Made by a program: the position numbers and the translations under genes
Notes under the pieces: model-generated
Told to the model about the DNA's origin: nothing
Database searches by the model: none
What the model saw: the letters and a program-made list of their open reading frames with translations, nothing else
Shown here: piece by piece, positions 10,301-18,149 of the stretch
Layout of the letters: the number at the start of each line of letters is the position of its first letter
How positions within the stretch are numbered: the stretch's first letter is position 1
NCBI RefSeq assembly: GCF_024448695.1
Contig: NZ_JAMOHY010000002.1
Location: 186,001 to 250,000, forward strand
Reading direction: 5' to 3'
DNA: 64,000 nt
Origin: Stutzerimonas stutzeri
GTDB lineage: Bacteria > Pseudomonadota > Gammaproteobacteria > Pseudomonadales > Pseudomonadaceae

Positions 10301-12054
10301 GTGGCCCGGCCACGCCTGCGGCGCTGCTCGCCGGCACGCCGCTATCCGGCAATATCGGCGCGGGCATGGACCCTTGCGCCGCGCTGCAGTGCAGCATCGA
10401 GCTGGCGCCCGGGGAAAGCATCGAGATCGTTGCCTTCCTCGGCCAATGCGCCTCGGCCGAAGAAGCGCAGGCGCTGGTCGAGCGCTATCGCCAGGCCGAT
10501 CTCGATTCGGTGTTGCGCGAAGTCACGGACCACTGGCGCCACGCCCTCGGCTCGGTGCAGGTGAAAACGCCGGACCGAGCGATGGACATCATGCTCAACG
10601 GCTGGCTGCTGTATCAGACCCTGGCCTGCCGCATCTGGGCACGCTCGGCGTTCTACCAGGCCAGCGGCGCCTATGGCTTTCGCGACCAGCTGCAGGATGG
10701 CATGGCGCTGACCTTTTCCCAGCCCGAGGCCACCCGCAGCCACATTCTGCGCGCCGCCAGTCGCCAGTTCCCGGAAGGCGACGTGCAGCACTGGTGGCTG
10801 CCTCACTCCGGTCAGGGTGTGCGTACGCGCATCTCCGACGACCGTGTCTGGCTGTCGTTCGCCACGGCGACCTATATCCAGGTTTCCGGCGACGCGGCGA
10901 TCCTCGACGAGCCGGTGAGCTTCCTCGAAGGACCGCTGCTCAAGCCCGGTGAACACGACGCCTTCTTCCAGCCGATGCTCGCGGATGAGACCGCCTCGCT
11001 GTTCGAGCACTGCGCTCGCGGGCTCGACCAGTGCCTGGCGCTGACCGGCGAACTCGGACTGCCGCTGATCGGCGGTGGCGACTGGAACGACGGCATGAAC
11101 CGCGTGGGTGAAGATGGCAAGGGCGAGAGCGTCTGGCTCGGCTGGCTGCTGTTGCGCACCATCGAGTTGTTCGCGCCACTGGCCGAGCAACGGGGCAGCA
11201 TCGGCGACGCACAACGCGCCGACCACTGGCGCGAACATGCCCTGAAGCTGGCTGATTCGCTTGAAGAAAAGGCCTGGGACGGCGAATGGTACCGCCGCGC
11301 GACCTTCGACGACGGCACCTGGCTCGGCTCGAAAGACAGCGACGAATGCCGCATCGATTCCATTGCCCAGTCCTGGGCGGTGCTGTCGGGTGCCGCCGAC
11401 CCGAGCCGTGCGCGCCAGGCCATGGCCTCGGTCCGGCATCACCTGATCCGCGAAGACGACGGCTTGGCCCTGCTGTTCACCCCGCCGTTCGACAAGACGG
11501 CGAAGGAGCCCGGCTACATCAAGGGTTATCCGGCGGGGTTGCGCGAAAACGGCGGGCAGTACAGCCACGCCGCCATGTGGGCGATGCTCGCCTTCGCCAA
11601 GCTTGGCGATGGCGACGCGGCCTGTGGAATGTTCAGTCTGTTGAACCCGATCAACCACGCGCTGACGCCCGAGCAGAGCCAGCGCTACAAGGTTGAACCC
11701 TACGTGGTCGCGGCGGACGTCTACGGGGTCGCACCGCATAACGGCCGCGGCGGCTGGACCTGGTACACCGGCGCGGCCGGCTGGATGTACCGCGCCGGAG
11801 TGGAGGGCATTCTTGGGATACGTCGCGAAGGTGACTGGCTGTTCCTCGACCCCTGCATCAGCAGCGAATGGCCGGCGTTCGAGGCAAGCATCACCCTGGG
11901 CGACACCCGCTACGCCATCCGCGTTGAAAACCCGGCGCGAGCCAATCGCGGCATCAGGCAGGCCCAGCTCGACGACGTCCCGCTCGACTGCAGCCAGGGG
12001 CAGGTTCGACTGGCGCTGGACGGGCGCAGCCATCAGGTAACGCTGACGCTCTGA
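4321..12054 (+). CDS. ndvB: Cyclic beta-1,2-glucan synthase, main body (5' end disrupted)
   Basis: Encodes 2577 residues; joined to the fragment at 3512 it would be about 2850, the usual family length. NdvB/ChvB uses UDP-glucose to start, elongate and cyclise periplasmic beta-1,2-glucan. Domains in order: membrane segments at about 134-190; a GT84 glycosyltransferase with LDADTRLP near residue 360 and QHRWTRGDWQ near 506; further membrane segments at about 540-600 and 670-715; a glycoamylase-like domain with ESAYNARDMEFTYQYSNFGVPG near 1120; then a GH94 phosphorylase-like region with GGGDWNDGMN near 2251. The first ATG at 4321 is internal to the homology, which begins by about 4156 in this frame, and has no ribosome binding site. 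Unless the lesions are sequencing errors, the gene is probably inactive or yields a truncated protein. Confidence 0.85.
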   Translation: MVQLAQQRQGASNLSVRNVITSMRLISDIDWTELFESVSLVDERLRGGSAFATMDFPTRNLYRSAIEQLARGSAATELEIAGAALDAANAAPTSDLAQDARLGDPGYHLIGEGRLALERRIDFRPPLGLRLSRFHVQLGIVGYVGAILLVTTLLLILGLQALGGAGVGAGWLALLALVAFLPITDLATTLINRLVTWRFGAMALPGLDLTAGVPQSMRTLVAVPTLLTNEADLLEQIERIEVHHLAGAGGDLTFALLTDGLDADQEVLDGDARLLDVAVNAIAQLNQRYGPAPGGSRFLLLHRRRQFNPSEGRWMGWERKRGKLHELNRLLRGATDTSYMPLAGCTQRLPENVRYVITLDADTRLPRDAAMRLIGKMAHPLNRPRFSVPEQRVVNGYAILQPRVTPSLPVGREGSFYQRVFSSPGGMDPYAAAVSDVYQDLFGEGSYTGKGIYDIDAFEAALAGRVPENTMLSHDLFEGVFARAGLATDVEVVEEFPSRYDVSGKRQHRWTRGDWQLLPWIFGTRRDAQALPIIGRFKMLDNLRRSLLAPLSLLALLLCWMLPLPAALIGTLLVLGALAIPGFLPLCFTLLPSRSGVSAQSHLHRLAGDLRTAASQTLLNLAFLPDQAWRMIDAILRTLSRLYVTRRNLLEWTTAAQAAISPRLKLSGFYRGMAGGTALGLGVSLWALLVAPASWPLVLPFVLLWLGAPALALWVSRSPRVAPTQRLADADAQELRLIARRTWRFFETFVTPADNMLPPDNFQEDPKPVVARRTSPTNMGLYLLSAVAARDFGWAGTLQTLERLEETLDSMSRLSRHRGHFFNWYATEDMRALEPAYVSAVDSGNLAGHLIAIANACEEWLDQPLPPHARQGLHDSLQLTRQAIAALPAANGERGRPLLDVLDEIATQMDNAQALDTRSATLRQLTDKALRIAQEICPSGADTDADSQELHFWLSSLSQTLAEHVRDRQQSDESLLQLQARLRSLAGAARQMALEMDFGFLLDPERKLLSIGYGLADNSLDPSCYDLLASEARLASLFAIAKGDVTTRHWFRLGRTATPLGNASALISWSGSMFEYLMPSLIMRAPAGSLLEQTNRLVVQRQQEYGDERNAPWGVSESAYNARDMEFTYQYSNFGVPGLGLKRGLAENLVIAPYATGLATMVDAAGAQANFRRMAEMGALGRYGFYEALDFTPARLPDGKSFAVVRNYMAHHQGMTIVAIANTLLGGQMRARFHREPMIQACELLLQERMPRDVAIAHPRAEEVKIRAAEGGGDPQALRRIQGSVAVAAPNTHLLSNGRYAVMLTASGAGYSRWRDLAVTRWREDVSRDDYGSFVFVRDTADGRVWPAGGQPFDSDAVSHEVIFGEDHAEFIRHDLDLTTTMDVLVSGEDDSEVRRVSLANCGRESREIELTSYSEVVLTTPSTDNAHPAFAKLFVVTEYLPEFGALTATRRLRSQGEKPIWAAHFAVVEGEVVADPQYETDRARFIGQRPSVAAAAVVAEGQPLSNSVGTVLDPIFSLKYRIRVAPGKVGRVAFWTLVAGSRDELLNLIEKHHDRSAYDRAKTLAWTQAQVQLRHLDIKPAEAADFQRLAAPILYANPKFRAPSAAIIQGAGAQSGLWPHAISGDLPIVLLRIDDIQDIAQVRQLLRAHEYWRMKRLAVDLVILNEHASSYLQDLQIAIETAVRSSQSRPRFGAEFAQGSVYMLRADLLSTEARALLRSVARVSLIARRGSIANQLANHLQPADNGAEPVHTPIQRALVQASPASGSELAQGLEFFNGLGGFDKDGREYVTLLEAGRNTPAPWINVIANPRFGFQVSAQGSGYTWAENSRENQITPWSNDPVTDPCGEAFYIRDEESGALFSPTAQPIRDNGPYVARHGHGYSRFEHQAEGIALDLLQYVALADPIKISRLTLRNLSAEPRRLSVTSYNEWVLGTARGASAPFIITQRDASSGLLLARNPWSSAFPGRVSFADLGGRQTTWTADRCEFLGRNSGPATPAALLAGTPLSGNIGAGMDPCAALQCSIELAPGESIEIVAFLGQCASAEEAQALVERYRQADLDSVLREVTDHWRHALGSVQVKTPDRAMDIMLNGWLLYQTLACRIWARSAFYQASGAYGFRDQLQDGMALTFSQPEATRSHILRAASRQFPEGDVQHWWLPHSGQGVRTRISDDRVWLSFATATYIQVSGDAAILDEPVSFLEGPLLKPGEHDAFFQPMLADETASLFEHCARGLDQCLALTGELGLPLIGGGDWNDGMNRVGEDGKGESVWLGWLLLRTIELFAPLAEQRGSIGDAQRADHWREHALKLADSLEEKAWDGEWYRRATFDDGTWLGSKDSDECRIDSIAQSWAVLSGAADPSRARQAMASVRHHLIREDDGLALLFTPPFDKTAKEPGYIKGYPAGLRENGGQYSHAAMWAMLAFAKLGDGDAACGMFSLLNPINHALTPEQSQRYKVEPYVVAADVYGVAPHNGRGGWTWYTGAAGWMYRAGVEGILGIRREGDWLFLDPCISSEWPAFEASITLGDTRYAIRVENPARANRGIRQAQLDDVPLDCSQGQVRLALDGRSHQVTLTL

Positions 12055-12064
12055 CAGGTGAGGT

Positions 12065-12096
12065 GATCGTTCCCGTGCTCCCGCGCGGGAACGATC
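12065..12096 (+). terminator. Hairpin after the glucan synthase
   Basis: GATCGTTCCCG at 12065-12075 pairs with CGGGAACGATC at 12086-12096, an 11-bp perfect stem starting 10 bases after the glucan synthase stop codon. There is no long T-run, so it is a likely but not classic intrinsic terminator. Confidence 0.6.
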
Positions 12097-12190
12097 ATAA
12101 CCACCAAGGCGCCATACAGCCGACGCAAGCCCCAAATCCGTCCCAAGTCTTTACAATGGCGCCCTTTCGCCCTGTACCCGGTCCGCGCGC

Positions 12191-14191
12191 ATGTCCCTAC
12201 CCAAGCACCACCTCGAACTGCTGAGCCCCGCTCGGGATGTCTCCATTGCCAAGGAGGCCATCCTGCACGGCGCCGATGCCGTGTACATCGGCGGGCCGAG
12301 CTTCGGTGCGCGGCACAATGCCGAGAACAGCGTGACCGATATCGCCGGGCTGGTGGAATTCGCCCACCTGTTCCATGCGCGGGTGTTCGTGACCCTCAAC
12401 ACCATCCTGCATGACGACGAGCTGGAGCCTGCGCGCGCGCTGATCCACCAGATGCATGAGATTGGTGTCGATGCGCTGATCGTGCAGGACATGGGCATCA
12501 TGGAAATGGACCTGCCGCCCATCGAGATCCACGCCAGCACCCAGACCGACATCCGCACCCTGGAGCGGGCGAAGTTTCTCGATCAGGCGGGCTTCTCCCA
12601 GCTGGTCCTGGCCCGCGAGCTGAATCTGGCGGAAATCCGCGCTATCCATGAGCAGGTGGATTCAACCCTGGAGTTCTTCATCCACGGCGCGCTGTGCGTG
12701 GCGTTTTCCGGGCAGTGCAACATCTCCCATGCGCAGACCGGGCGCAGCGCCAACCGCGGCGACTGCTCCCAGGCCTGCCGCCTGCCCTACACGTTGAAGG
12801 ATGACCAAGGCCGCGTGGTGGCTTTCGACAAGCACCTGCTGTCGATGAAGGACAACAACCAGAGCGCCAACCTGAGCGCGTTGATCGATGCTGGCGTACG
12901 CTCGTTCAAGATCGAGGGGCGCTACAAGGATATGGGCTATGTGAAGAACATCACCGCCTACTACCGCCAGCGCCTCGACGACATTCTCGAAGGCCGACCG
13001 GACCTCGCCCGCGCCTCCAGCGGTCGTACCGAGCACTTCTTCGTGCCGGACCCGGACAAGACCTTCCACCGCGGCAGCACCGACTACTTCGTCACTGACC
13101 GCAAGATCGACATCGGCGCCTTCGATTCGCCGACCTTCACCGGCCTGCCAGTGGGCGAAGTGCTCAAGGTCGGCAAGCACGATTTCGTCACCCAAACCGG
13201 TGAGCCGCTCTCCAACGGCGATGGCCTGAATGTGCTGATCAAGCGTGAAGTGGTGGGTTTCCGCGCCAGCGTGGTCGAGCAGTTGAGCCAGTTCGAAGCC
13301 GAGGGCAAGGCGCAGTGGCAATACCGCATCGAGCCCAACGAAATGCCGGCCGCGCTCAAGCAGCTGCGGCCGAACCACCCGCTCAATCGCAACCTGGACC
13401 ACAACTGGCAGAACGCACTACTCAAGACCTCCGCCGAGCGCCGCATCGGCGTACGTTGGCTGGCAAAATTGCGCGCCGATGAACTGGAGCTGCATGTCAC
13501 CAGCGAAGAAGGCGCCTATGCCAGCGTCTCGCTGGCCGGCCCCTTCGGCGAAGCGAAGAAGCCCGAGCAGGTGCCCGGCCAGATCGCCGATCTGCTGAGC
13601 CAGCTGGGCACCACGATCTACCACGCCGAAGAAACCGAGATCGATGCACCCCAGGTATTCTTCATACCCAACTCCCAGCTCAAGGCCCTGCGCCGCGAAG
13701 CCATAGATGCGCTGAACGTCGCGCGCGAAGCCATGCGCCCGCGTGGGGGGCGCAAGCCGGTCAGCGTGCCGCCGCCGGTCTACCCGGAGTCGCACCTGTC
13801 GTTCCTCGCCAACGTCTACAACGAGAAGGCTCGCGCCTTCTACCACCGTTACGGCGTGCAGCTGATCGACGCAGCCTACGAGGCCCATGAGGAAACCGGC
13901 GAGGTGCCGGTGATGATCACCAAGCACTGCCTGCGCTTCTCCTTCAATCTGTGCCCCAAGCAGGCCAAGGGCGTCACCGGCGTGCGCACCAAGGTCGCGC
14001 CGATGCAGCTGGTGCATGGCGACGAGGTGCTCACACTGACGTTCGACTGCAAACCCTGCGAGATGCACGTGATTGGCAAGATCAAGGGCAACATCCTCAA
14101 CCTGCCACAACCGGGCAGCGCGGCCAGTATCGTCGGGCAGATCAGCCCCGCGGATCTGATGAAGACCATCCGCAGCAAGCCACAGAGCTGA
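12191..14191 (+). CDS. rlhA: 23S rRNA 5-hydroxycytidine C2501 synthase (U32 family)
   Basis: Peptidase U32-family protein of 666 residues. The N-terminal barrel has the family signatures HLELLSPARD, ILHGADAVYIGGPSFGAR and IHASTQ, and the cysteine cluster HGALCVAFSGQCNISHAQTGRSANRGDCSQACR near residues 160-195 fits the Fe-S/Cys ligands of RlhA and TrhP. The length matches RlhA/YdcP (about 650) rather than TrhP/YegQ (about 450), because an extra C-terminal domain carries CLRFSFNLCPKQAKG and LTFDCKPCEM, another set of Cys pairs. RlhA hydroxylates C2501 of 23S rRNA using prephenate-dependent chemistry. The gene stands alone; the ATG at 12191 has no strong Shine-Dalgarno sequence. Confidence 0.85.
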   Translation: MSLPKHHLELLSPARDVSIAKEAILHGADAVYIGGPSFGARHNAENSVTDIAGLVEFAHLFHARVFVTLNTILHDDELEPARALIHQMHEIGVDALIVQDMGIMEMDLPPIEIHASTQTDIRTLERAKFLDQAGFSQLVLARELNLAEIRAIHEQVDSTLEFFIHGALCVAFSGQCNISHAQTGRSANRGDCSQACRLPYTLKDDQGRVVAFDKHLLSMKDNNQSANLSALIDAGVRSFKIEGRYKDMGYVKNITAYYRQRLDDILEGRPDLARASSGRTEHFFVPDPDKTFHRGSTDYFVTDRKIDIGAFDSPTFTGLPVGEVLKVGKHDFVTQTGEPLSNGDGLNVLIKREVVGFRASVVEQLSQFEAEGKAQWQYRIEPNEMPAALKQLRPNHPLNRNLDHNWQNALLKTSAERRIGVRWLAKLRADELELHVTSEEGAYASVSLAGPFGEAKKPEQVPGQIADLLSQLGTTIYHAEETEIDAPQVFFIPNSQLKALRREAIDALNVAREAMRPRGGRKPVSVPPPVYPESHLSFLANVYNEKARAFYHRYGVQLIDAAYEAHEETGEVPVMITKHCLRFSFNLCPKQAKGVTGVRTKVAPMQLVHGDEVLTLTFDCKPCEMHVIGKIKGNILNLPQPGSAASIVGQISPADLMKTIRSKPQS

Positions 14192-14218
14192 CAGGTCGTT
14201 GAAAACCACCTGCGTATC

Positions 14219-14270
14219 AGGGTCTGTTGACGTTTTCATCGCGGCTTGCGTTGACCCGCCAACAGACCCT
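14219..14270. repeat. Inverted-repeat element, one of two copies of a shared end
   Basis: AGGGTCTGTTG at 14219-14229 is the exact reverse complement of CAACAGACCCT at 14260-14270, giving a 52-base palindromic unit just after rlhA. Its first 18 bases, counted from 14218, recur exactly at 47429-47446 near motD. It may double as the rlhA terminator. I read it as a dispersed palindromic repeat. Confidence 0.6.
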
Positions 14271-14307
14271 AATGTGCGACCACACTGAAATCACCCTGGA
14301 GACGTCC

Positions 14308-14808
14308 ATGTTGCTTCGCCTGGTAACGGCTTTTGTATTCAGCACAACCGCCCTGACCGCCCTGGCCAATGATCATGCCCATTCGCATCATCAGCAGAAG
14401 GTCGAGGCGCCCACCGTCAGCGGCGCCTGGTCCCGCGCAATGCCACCGAGCGCGCCGACCGGCGCGGTGTACTTCACGCTGAACAATCCGGGTGATCAAC
14501 CGGAACGCCTGATCGGCGCACAGACAGCACGCGCAGGTAAAACCGAATTGCATACCCACGTGCATGAAGGCGACATCATGCGCATGCAGCAAATCGATTC
14601 GGTCGAGATTCCTGCTGGCGGTGATGCCGAGTTCAAGCCGGGCGGCAATCACGTCATGCTGTTCAAGCTGAATGAGCCGCTGACTGCAGGCGAACACTTT
14701 CCGTTGACACTGATCTTTGAACACGCCGGCGAAGTTATCGTCGATGTGGTCATTCAGGACAACCCACCACAAGCCGCTGGCGATGCCCACAGCCATCACC
14801 AACACTGA
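14308..14808 (+). CDS. pcuAC: Periplasmic copper chaperone PCu(A)C
   Basis: DUF461/PCuAC family protein of 166 residues with an N-terminal signal peptide ending near TALAND. PCu(A)C delivers Cu(I) to the CuA or CuB site of haem-copper oxidases in the periplasm. The family motif is visible: HTHVHEGDIMRMQQID supplies the His and Met residues, and GGNHVMLF supplies the second His-x-Met pair. The first residues after the signal (HAHSHHQQ) and the tail (HSHHQH) are His-rich and may bind copper too. ATG 14308 is chosen because GGAG lies 7 bases upstream and the signal peptide then has a normal length. The gene stands between a palindromic repeat and a strong hairpin. Confidence 0.85.
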   Translation: MLLRLVTAFVFSTTALTALANDHAHSHHQQKVEAPTVSGAWSRAMPPSAPTGAVYFTLNNPGDQPERLIGAQTARAGKTELHTHVHEGDIMRMQQIDSVEIPAGGDAEFKPGGNHVMLFKLNEPLTAGEHFPLTLIFEHAGEVIVDVVIQDNPPQAAGDAHSHHQH

Positions 14809-14810
14809 AA

Positions 14811-14843
14811 CCTGAAGGAGCCGGCCAAGCCGGCTCCTTCAGG
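14811..14843. terminator. Bidirectional terminator between pcuAC and gor
   Basis: CCTGAAGGAGCCGGC at 14811-14825 and GCCGGCTCCTTCAGG at 14829-14843 form a perfect 15-bp stem with a 3-base loop between two convergent genes. Its placement suits termination in both directions. Confidence 0.85.
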
Positions 14844-16202
14844 TCAGCTACCAGTCGGCGTCCGCATGGTGACGAACTCTTCGGCCGCCGTCGGGTGAAT
14901 ACCGAAGGTGTCATCGAAAACGCGCTTGGTGGCGCCGGCCTTCAAGGCCACCGCCAGACCCTGCATGATCTCCCCGGCTTCCGGCCCCGCCATGTGGCAG
15001 CCCAGCACCTTGTCGGTCTCGGCATCGACCACCAGCTTCATCAGGCTGCGTTCCAGGCTGTCGGTCATGGTCAGCTTCATTGGCCGGAAGCGACTTTCAA
15101 ACAGCGCCAACCTGTATCCCTGCTCGCGCGCCTGTTCCTCGGTCAGACCCACGGTGGCCAGATTCGGCAGGCTGAACACCGCCGTGGCGATGGTGTTGTA
15201 ATCCACCGGTCGGTATTCCTCCGGCTTGAACAGCTGCCGTGCCACGGCCATGCCCTCGGCCAGCGCCACGGGCGTGAGCTGTACGCGACCAATCACGTCG
15301 CCAATTGCCAAGATGGAAGGCACCGAAGTGCAGAAGCTGTCGTTTACCTTGATGAAGCCACGCTCATCCAGCTTGATACCCACCTGATCGAGACCGAGGT
15401 TGTCCAGCATAGGGCGCCGCCCCGTTGCATAGAACACGCAATCCGCTTCCAGGCTGCGACCATCTTTCAGAGTCGCCAGCAGACTGCCATCCGGCTGCCT
15501 GTCGATACGTGCAATGTCGGCATTGAACTGCAGGTCGACGCCCTTCTTGATCATTTCGTCCTTGAGATGTTCGCGCAACGAGCCGTCGAAGCCGCGCATG
15601 AACAGCTCACCGCGGTAGAGCAGTTTGGTGTCGGCGCCGCAGCCATGGAAGATGGAGGCGAATTCCACCGCGATATAGCCACCGCCCACCACCAGGACGC
15701 GAGCTGGCAAGGCTTCGAGATAGAACGCTTCGTTGGACGTGATCACATGCTCACTGCCTGGAAAGTCCGGCACATGTGGCCAGCCGCCGGTCGCAATCAG
15801 AATGTGTGCGGCGCTGTAGTGTCTGCCCTCCACCTCGACGGTATGGGCATCGACCAGGCGCGCGTGGGCCTGCAACAGTGTGACGCCACTATCAGTCAGC
15901 AGATTCTTGTAGATACCGTTGAGCCGCTCGATCTCGCGGTTCTTGTTGGCAATCAGGGTTTTCCAGTCGAACTTGCTGCCATCGAAGGTCCAGCCGTAGC
16001 CCCGCGCCTGATCGATGTCCTCGGCGTAGTGCGCACCGTAGACCAGCAGTTTCTTCGGCACGCAGCCGACGTTGACGCAGGTCCCACCCAGGTAGCGACT
16101 CTCCGCCACTGCCACCCGCGCACCATAGCTGGCGGCGAAACGCGCGGCACGTACGCCGCCCGAACCGGCGCCAATGACGAAAAGATCGAAGTCGTAAGCC
16201 AT
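14844..16202 (-). CDS. gor: Glutathione-disulfide reductase
   Basis: FAD-dependent class I disulfide reductase of 452 residues that regenerates GSH from GSSG with NADPH. The N-terminal FAD motif is [16 protein letters not shown]. The redox-active disulfide is in [13 protein letters not shown] near residue 45. The NADPH-binding glycine motif is [14 protein letters not shown], the second FAD motif is [17 protein letters not shown], and the interface acid-base pair is in [14 protein letters not shown] at the C-terminus. Length is normal. An AGGAGA ribosome binding site precedes the ATG at 16202. Glutathione-related genes are common nearby (GST, glutathione peroxidase, a VOC-family enzyme) but not in one operon. 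Confidence 0.95.
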   Translation of the reverse strand: MAYDFDLFVIGAGSGGVRAARFAASYGARVAVAESRYLGGTCVNVGCVPKKLLVYGAHYAEDIDQARGYGWTFDGSKFDWKTLIANKNREIERLNGIYKNLLTDSGVTLLQAHARLVDAHTVEVEGRHYSAAHILIATGGWPHVPDFPGSEHVITSNEAFYLEALPARVLVVGGGYIAVEFASIFHGCGADTKLLYRGELFMRGFDGSLREHLKDEMIKKGVDLQFNADIARIDRQPDGSLLATLKDGRSLEADCVFYATGRRPMLDNLGLDQVGIKLDERGFIKVNDSFCTSVPSILAIGDVIGRVQLTPVALAEGMAVARQLFKPEEYRPVDYNTIATAVFSLPNLATVGLTEEQAREQGYRLALFESRFRPMKLTMTDSLERSLMKLVVDAETDKVLGCHMAGPEAGEIMQGLAVALKAGATKRVFDDTFGIHPTAAEEFVTMRTPTGS

Positions 16203-16273
16203 TAGCAGTTGTCTCCTGTCATGAACCTACAGCATAACCGAGGCATTACGCCTGCTCATCACTGGAGTGCCGC

Positions 16274-16696
16274 ATGCCCCCTACCCTGACCCATCTCGCC
16301 CTGCATGTTCCGGACCTGGACGCCTGTATCGAGTTCTACTCGACGTTCTGCGGCATGCGGGTATTTCACGAACGCGCAGGGAAAGGTTCGCGCATCGTCT
16401 GGATGGCCGAGCCGGGCAAGGAGCGGACGTTCATCTTCGTCATCATGCCGGGCGGAACGGATCGGGCGCTGGCTGCCGATGACTACAGCCATTTCGGTTT
16501 CGCCCTTTCCAGCCGTAACGAGGTGGATGCCATAGCAGATCGCGCACGTGAAGCCGGCTGCCTGATCTGGGAACCGCGAAACGAGCCCTACCCGGTCGGC
16601 TATTACTGCGGGCTGCGTGACCCAGCGGGGAACTACGTGGAATTCAGTTACGGTCAGCCCTTGGGTCCGGGCGCCGAGGAACTGCCGACTCCCTGA
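16274..16696 (+). CDS. VOC-family (glyoxalase/dioxygenase-like) protein
   Basis: 140-residue protein with the beta-alpha-beta-beta-beta module of the vicinal oxygen chelate superfamily. The start THLALHVPDLDACIEFYSTFCGMRV supplies the first metal-ligand His, SHFGFAL a second His, and DPAGNYVEFSYG the C-terminal Glu ligand. Length is close to glyoxalase I (about 130), but sequence does not fix whether it acts on a glutathione adduct, an antibiotic or an aromatic. GGAG 8 bases before the ATG supports the start. It is divergent from gor, with 71 bases between, and ends at a hairpin shared with galU. Confidence 0.8.
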   Translation: MPPTLTHLALHVPDLDACIEFYSTFCGMRVFHERAGKGSRIVWMAEPGKERTFIFVIMPGGTDRALAADDYSHFGFALSSRNEVDAIADRAREAGCLIWEPRNEPYPVGYYCGLRDPAGNYVEFSYGQPLGPGAEELPTP

Positions 16697-16700
16697 GAGC

Positions 16701-16721
16701 GGGCCGCCGTGATGGCGGCCC
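16701..16721. terminator. Hairpin between convergent VOC gene and galU
   Basis: GGGCCGCC at 16701-16708 pairs with GGCGGCCC at 16714-16721 across a 5-base loop, immediately after the VOC gene and before the galU stop codon. Its position favours a bidirectional terminator; no long T-run follows. Confidence 0.7.
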
Positions 16722-16729
16722 TTGCCGAC

Positions 16730-17569
16730 TCAGAATGCCTTGCCGGTGAGGTAGAAGTTTTCGTAGCAGAAGTTTGTCGCGGCGATGTAACCCTCTGCGC
16801 TTCCACAATCGAAGCGCTGGCCCTTGAACTTGTATGCCAGTACGCAACCGTCTTTCGCCTGGCGCATCAGGGCATCGGTGATCTGAATTTCGCCGCCCTT
16901 GCCGGGTTCGGTCTGCTCGATCAGCTCGAAGATATCCGGCGTCAGGATATAGCGACCGATAATGGCAAGGTTGGACGGGGCCTCTTCCGGCTTGGGCTTC
17001 TCCACCATGTGGCTGACACGGAAGATGTCGTCACGGATCATTTCGCCAGCGATCACACCGTACTTGCTGGTCTCTTCCGGTGGTACTTCCTGAATCGCGA
17101 CGATCGAGCAGCGAAACTGGTTGTACAGCTTGACCATCTGCAGCAGTACCGGATCACCGTCCAGGTTGATGCACAGGTCATCGGCCAGCACCACTGCAAA
17201 CGGCTCATCGCCAATCAGGGGGCGACCACTGAGGATTGCGTGGCCGAGGCCTTTCATTTCCACCTGACGGGTGTAGGAAAAACTGCACTCGTCGATCAGA
17301 CGGCGGATGCCAACCAGGTATTTTTCCTTGTCGGTGTTGCGGATCTGGTGCTCGAGTTCATAGCTGATATCGAAGTGGTCTTCCAGCGAGCGCTTGCCTC
17401 GGCCAGTAACGACGGCAATCTGGTTGAGCCCTGCCGCCAATGCCTCTTCAACCCCGTACTGAATCAAGGGCTTGTTCACTACCGGCAGCATTTCCTTGGG
17501 CATCGCCTTGGTTGCAGGAAGGAATCGCGTGCCATATCCGGCCGCAGGGAAAAGGCATTTCTTGATCAT
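16730..17569 (-). CDS. galU: UTP-glucose-1-phosphate uridylyltransferase
   Basis: GalU makes UDP-glucose from UTP and glucose 1-phosphate, feeding LPS core, exopolysaccharide and glucan synthesis. The 279-residue protein starts MIKKCLFPAAGYGTRFLPATKAMPKEMLP, the nucleotide-binding loop, and has VVLADDLC, the catalytic-lysine region MVEKPKPEEAPSN and GGEIQITDAL. Length is the Pseudomonas norm. The ATG at 17569 follows AAGGACT; the frame extends 16 codons further upstream without homology. It is a single gene here, convergent with the VOC gene. UDP-glucose is the substrate of the glucan synthase at 3.5-12 kb. Confidence 0.95.
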   Translation of the reverse strand: MIKKCLFPAAGYGTRFLPATKAMPKEMLPVVNKPLIQYGVEEALAAGLNQIAVVTGRGKRSLEDHFDISYELEHQIRNTDKEKYLVGIRRLIDECSFSYTRQVEMKGLGHAILSGRPLIGDEPFAVVLADDLCINLDGDPVLLQMVKLYNQFRCSIVAIQEVPPEETSKYGVIAGEMIRDDIFRVSHMVEKPKPEEAPSNLAIIGRYILTPDIFELIEQTEPGKGGEIQITDALMRQAKDGCVLAYKFKGQRFDCGSAEGYIAATNFCYENFYLTGKAF

Positions 17570-18149
17570 GTGAGTCCTTGAAGAAAAAGGGTTCCGGTTG
17601 CTGCGCAGCGCTGACATCGATAGCCGTTGTCCTGCCCGCTCCGTCGGCTACCCGACGCAGAGGCTACGACCATCGAATTCACGCGGGGTTCGCGCTTCGA
17701 TCACTACGAAAAACGAAAAGTCGAGAAAGAAGAAGACAGACGGTAGTTGACCTGCACAGCTGAGCATAGCGTGACGCCTGACCCCGTGAATGCCAAGTCC
17801 CCCGACTCGTTTTTATCGCACCGCAACGTGCTTTCGGCCACGAGCGTGCGCGGACGCTCGAAGCCTTGCATCAAATGCCAAAAAACTGACCTGTATCATT
17901 GAACTGGCAAATATATTTCCCAAGCACAGGTTGGCAGGCGTCCCGCAGGACGGTCCGCTCATACTATGTGACTATTCACATAAGTAGCCTTTAGCCATCA
18001 ATCTGACAGAACGCCATCGCCCTTCAAGAAAATCATTACCGAGCCGATAGCAATGACTGGCGTGGCTGATATGGCGACTCGCGAAACTGCGGCCCTCAGC
18101 GAACCCGTAACAACGACGTGGCCACCCGCAGCAGATACCAAGGAAAACG
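17570..18149. other. 580-bp intergenic region between galU and the chemoreceptor gene
   Basis: Divergent promoter region. It contains the inverted repeat listed at 17965-17982. The small open frames inside lack coding character, and I see no RNA gene. Confidence 0.5.
17965..17982. promoter_or_regulatory. Palindromic operator candidate upstream of the chemoreceptor
   Basis: TATGTGA at 17965-17971 and TCACATA at 17976-17982 form a perfect 7-bp inverted repeat with a 4-base spacer, 168 bases before the MCP start codon. The half-sites resemble CRP/Vfr half-sites (TGTGA/TCACA), but the canonical spacer is 6 bases, so the cognate regulator is uncertain. Confidence 0.45.

Noticed and set aside
10342-12135. 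597-codon open frame on the minus strand
   Set aside because: Lies antisense to the GH94 part of the glucan synthase, which has clear catalytic motifs in the sense strand.
14895-16205. 436-codon open frame on the plus strand
   Set aside because: Antisense to gor, which has full FAD, NADPH and disulfide motifs.
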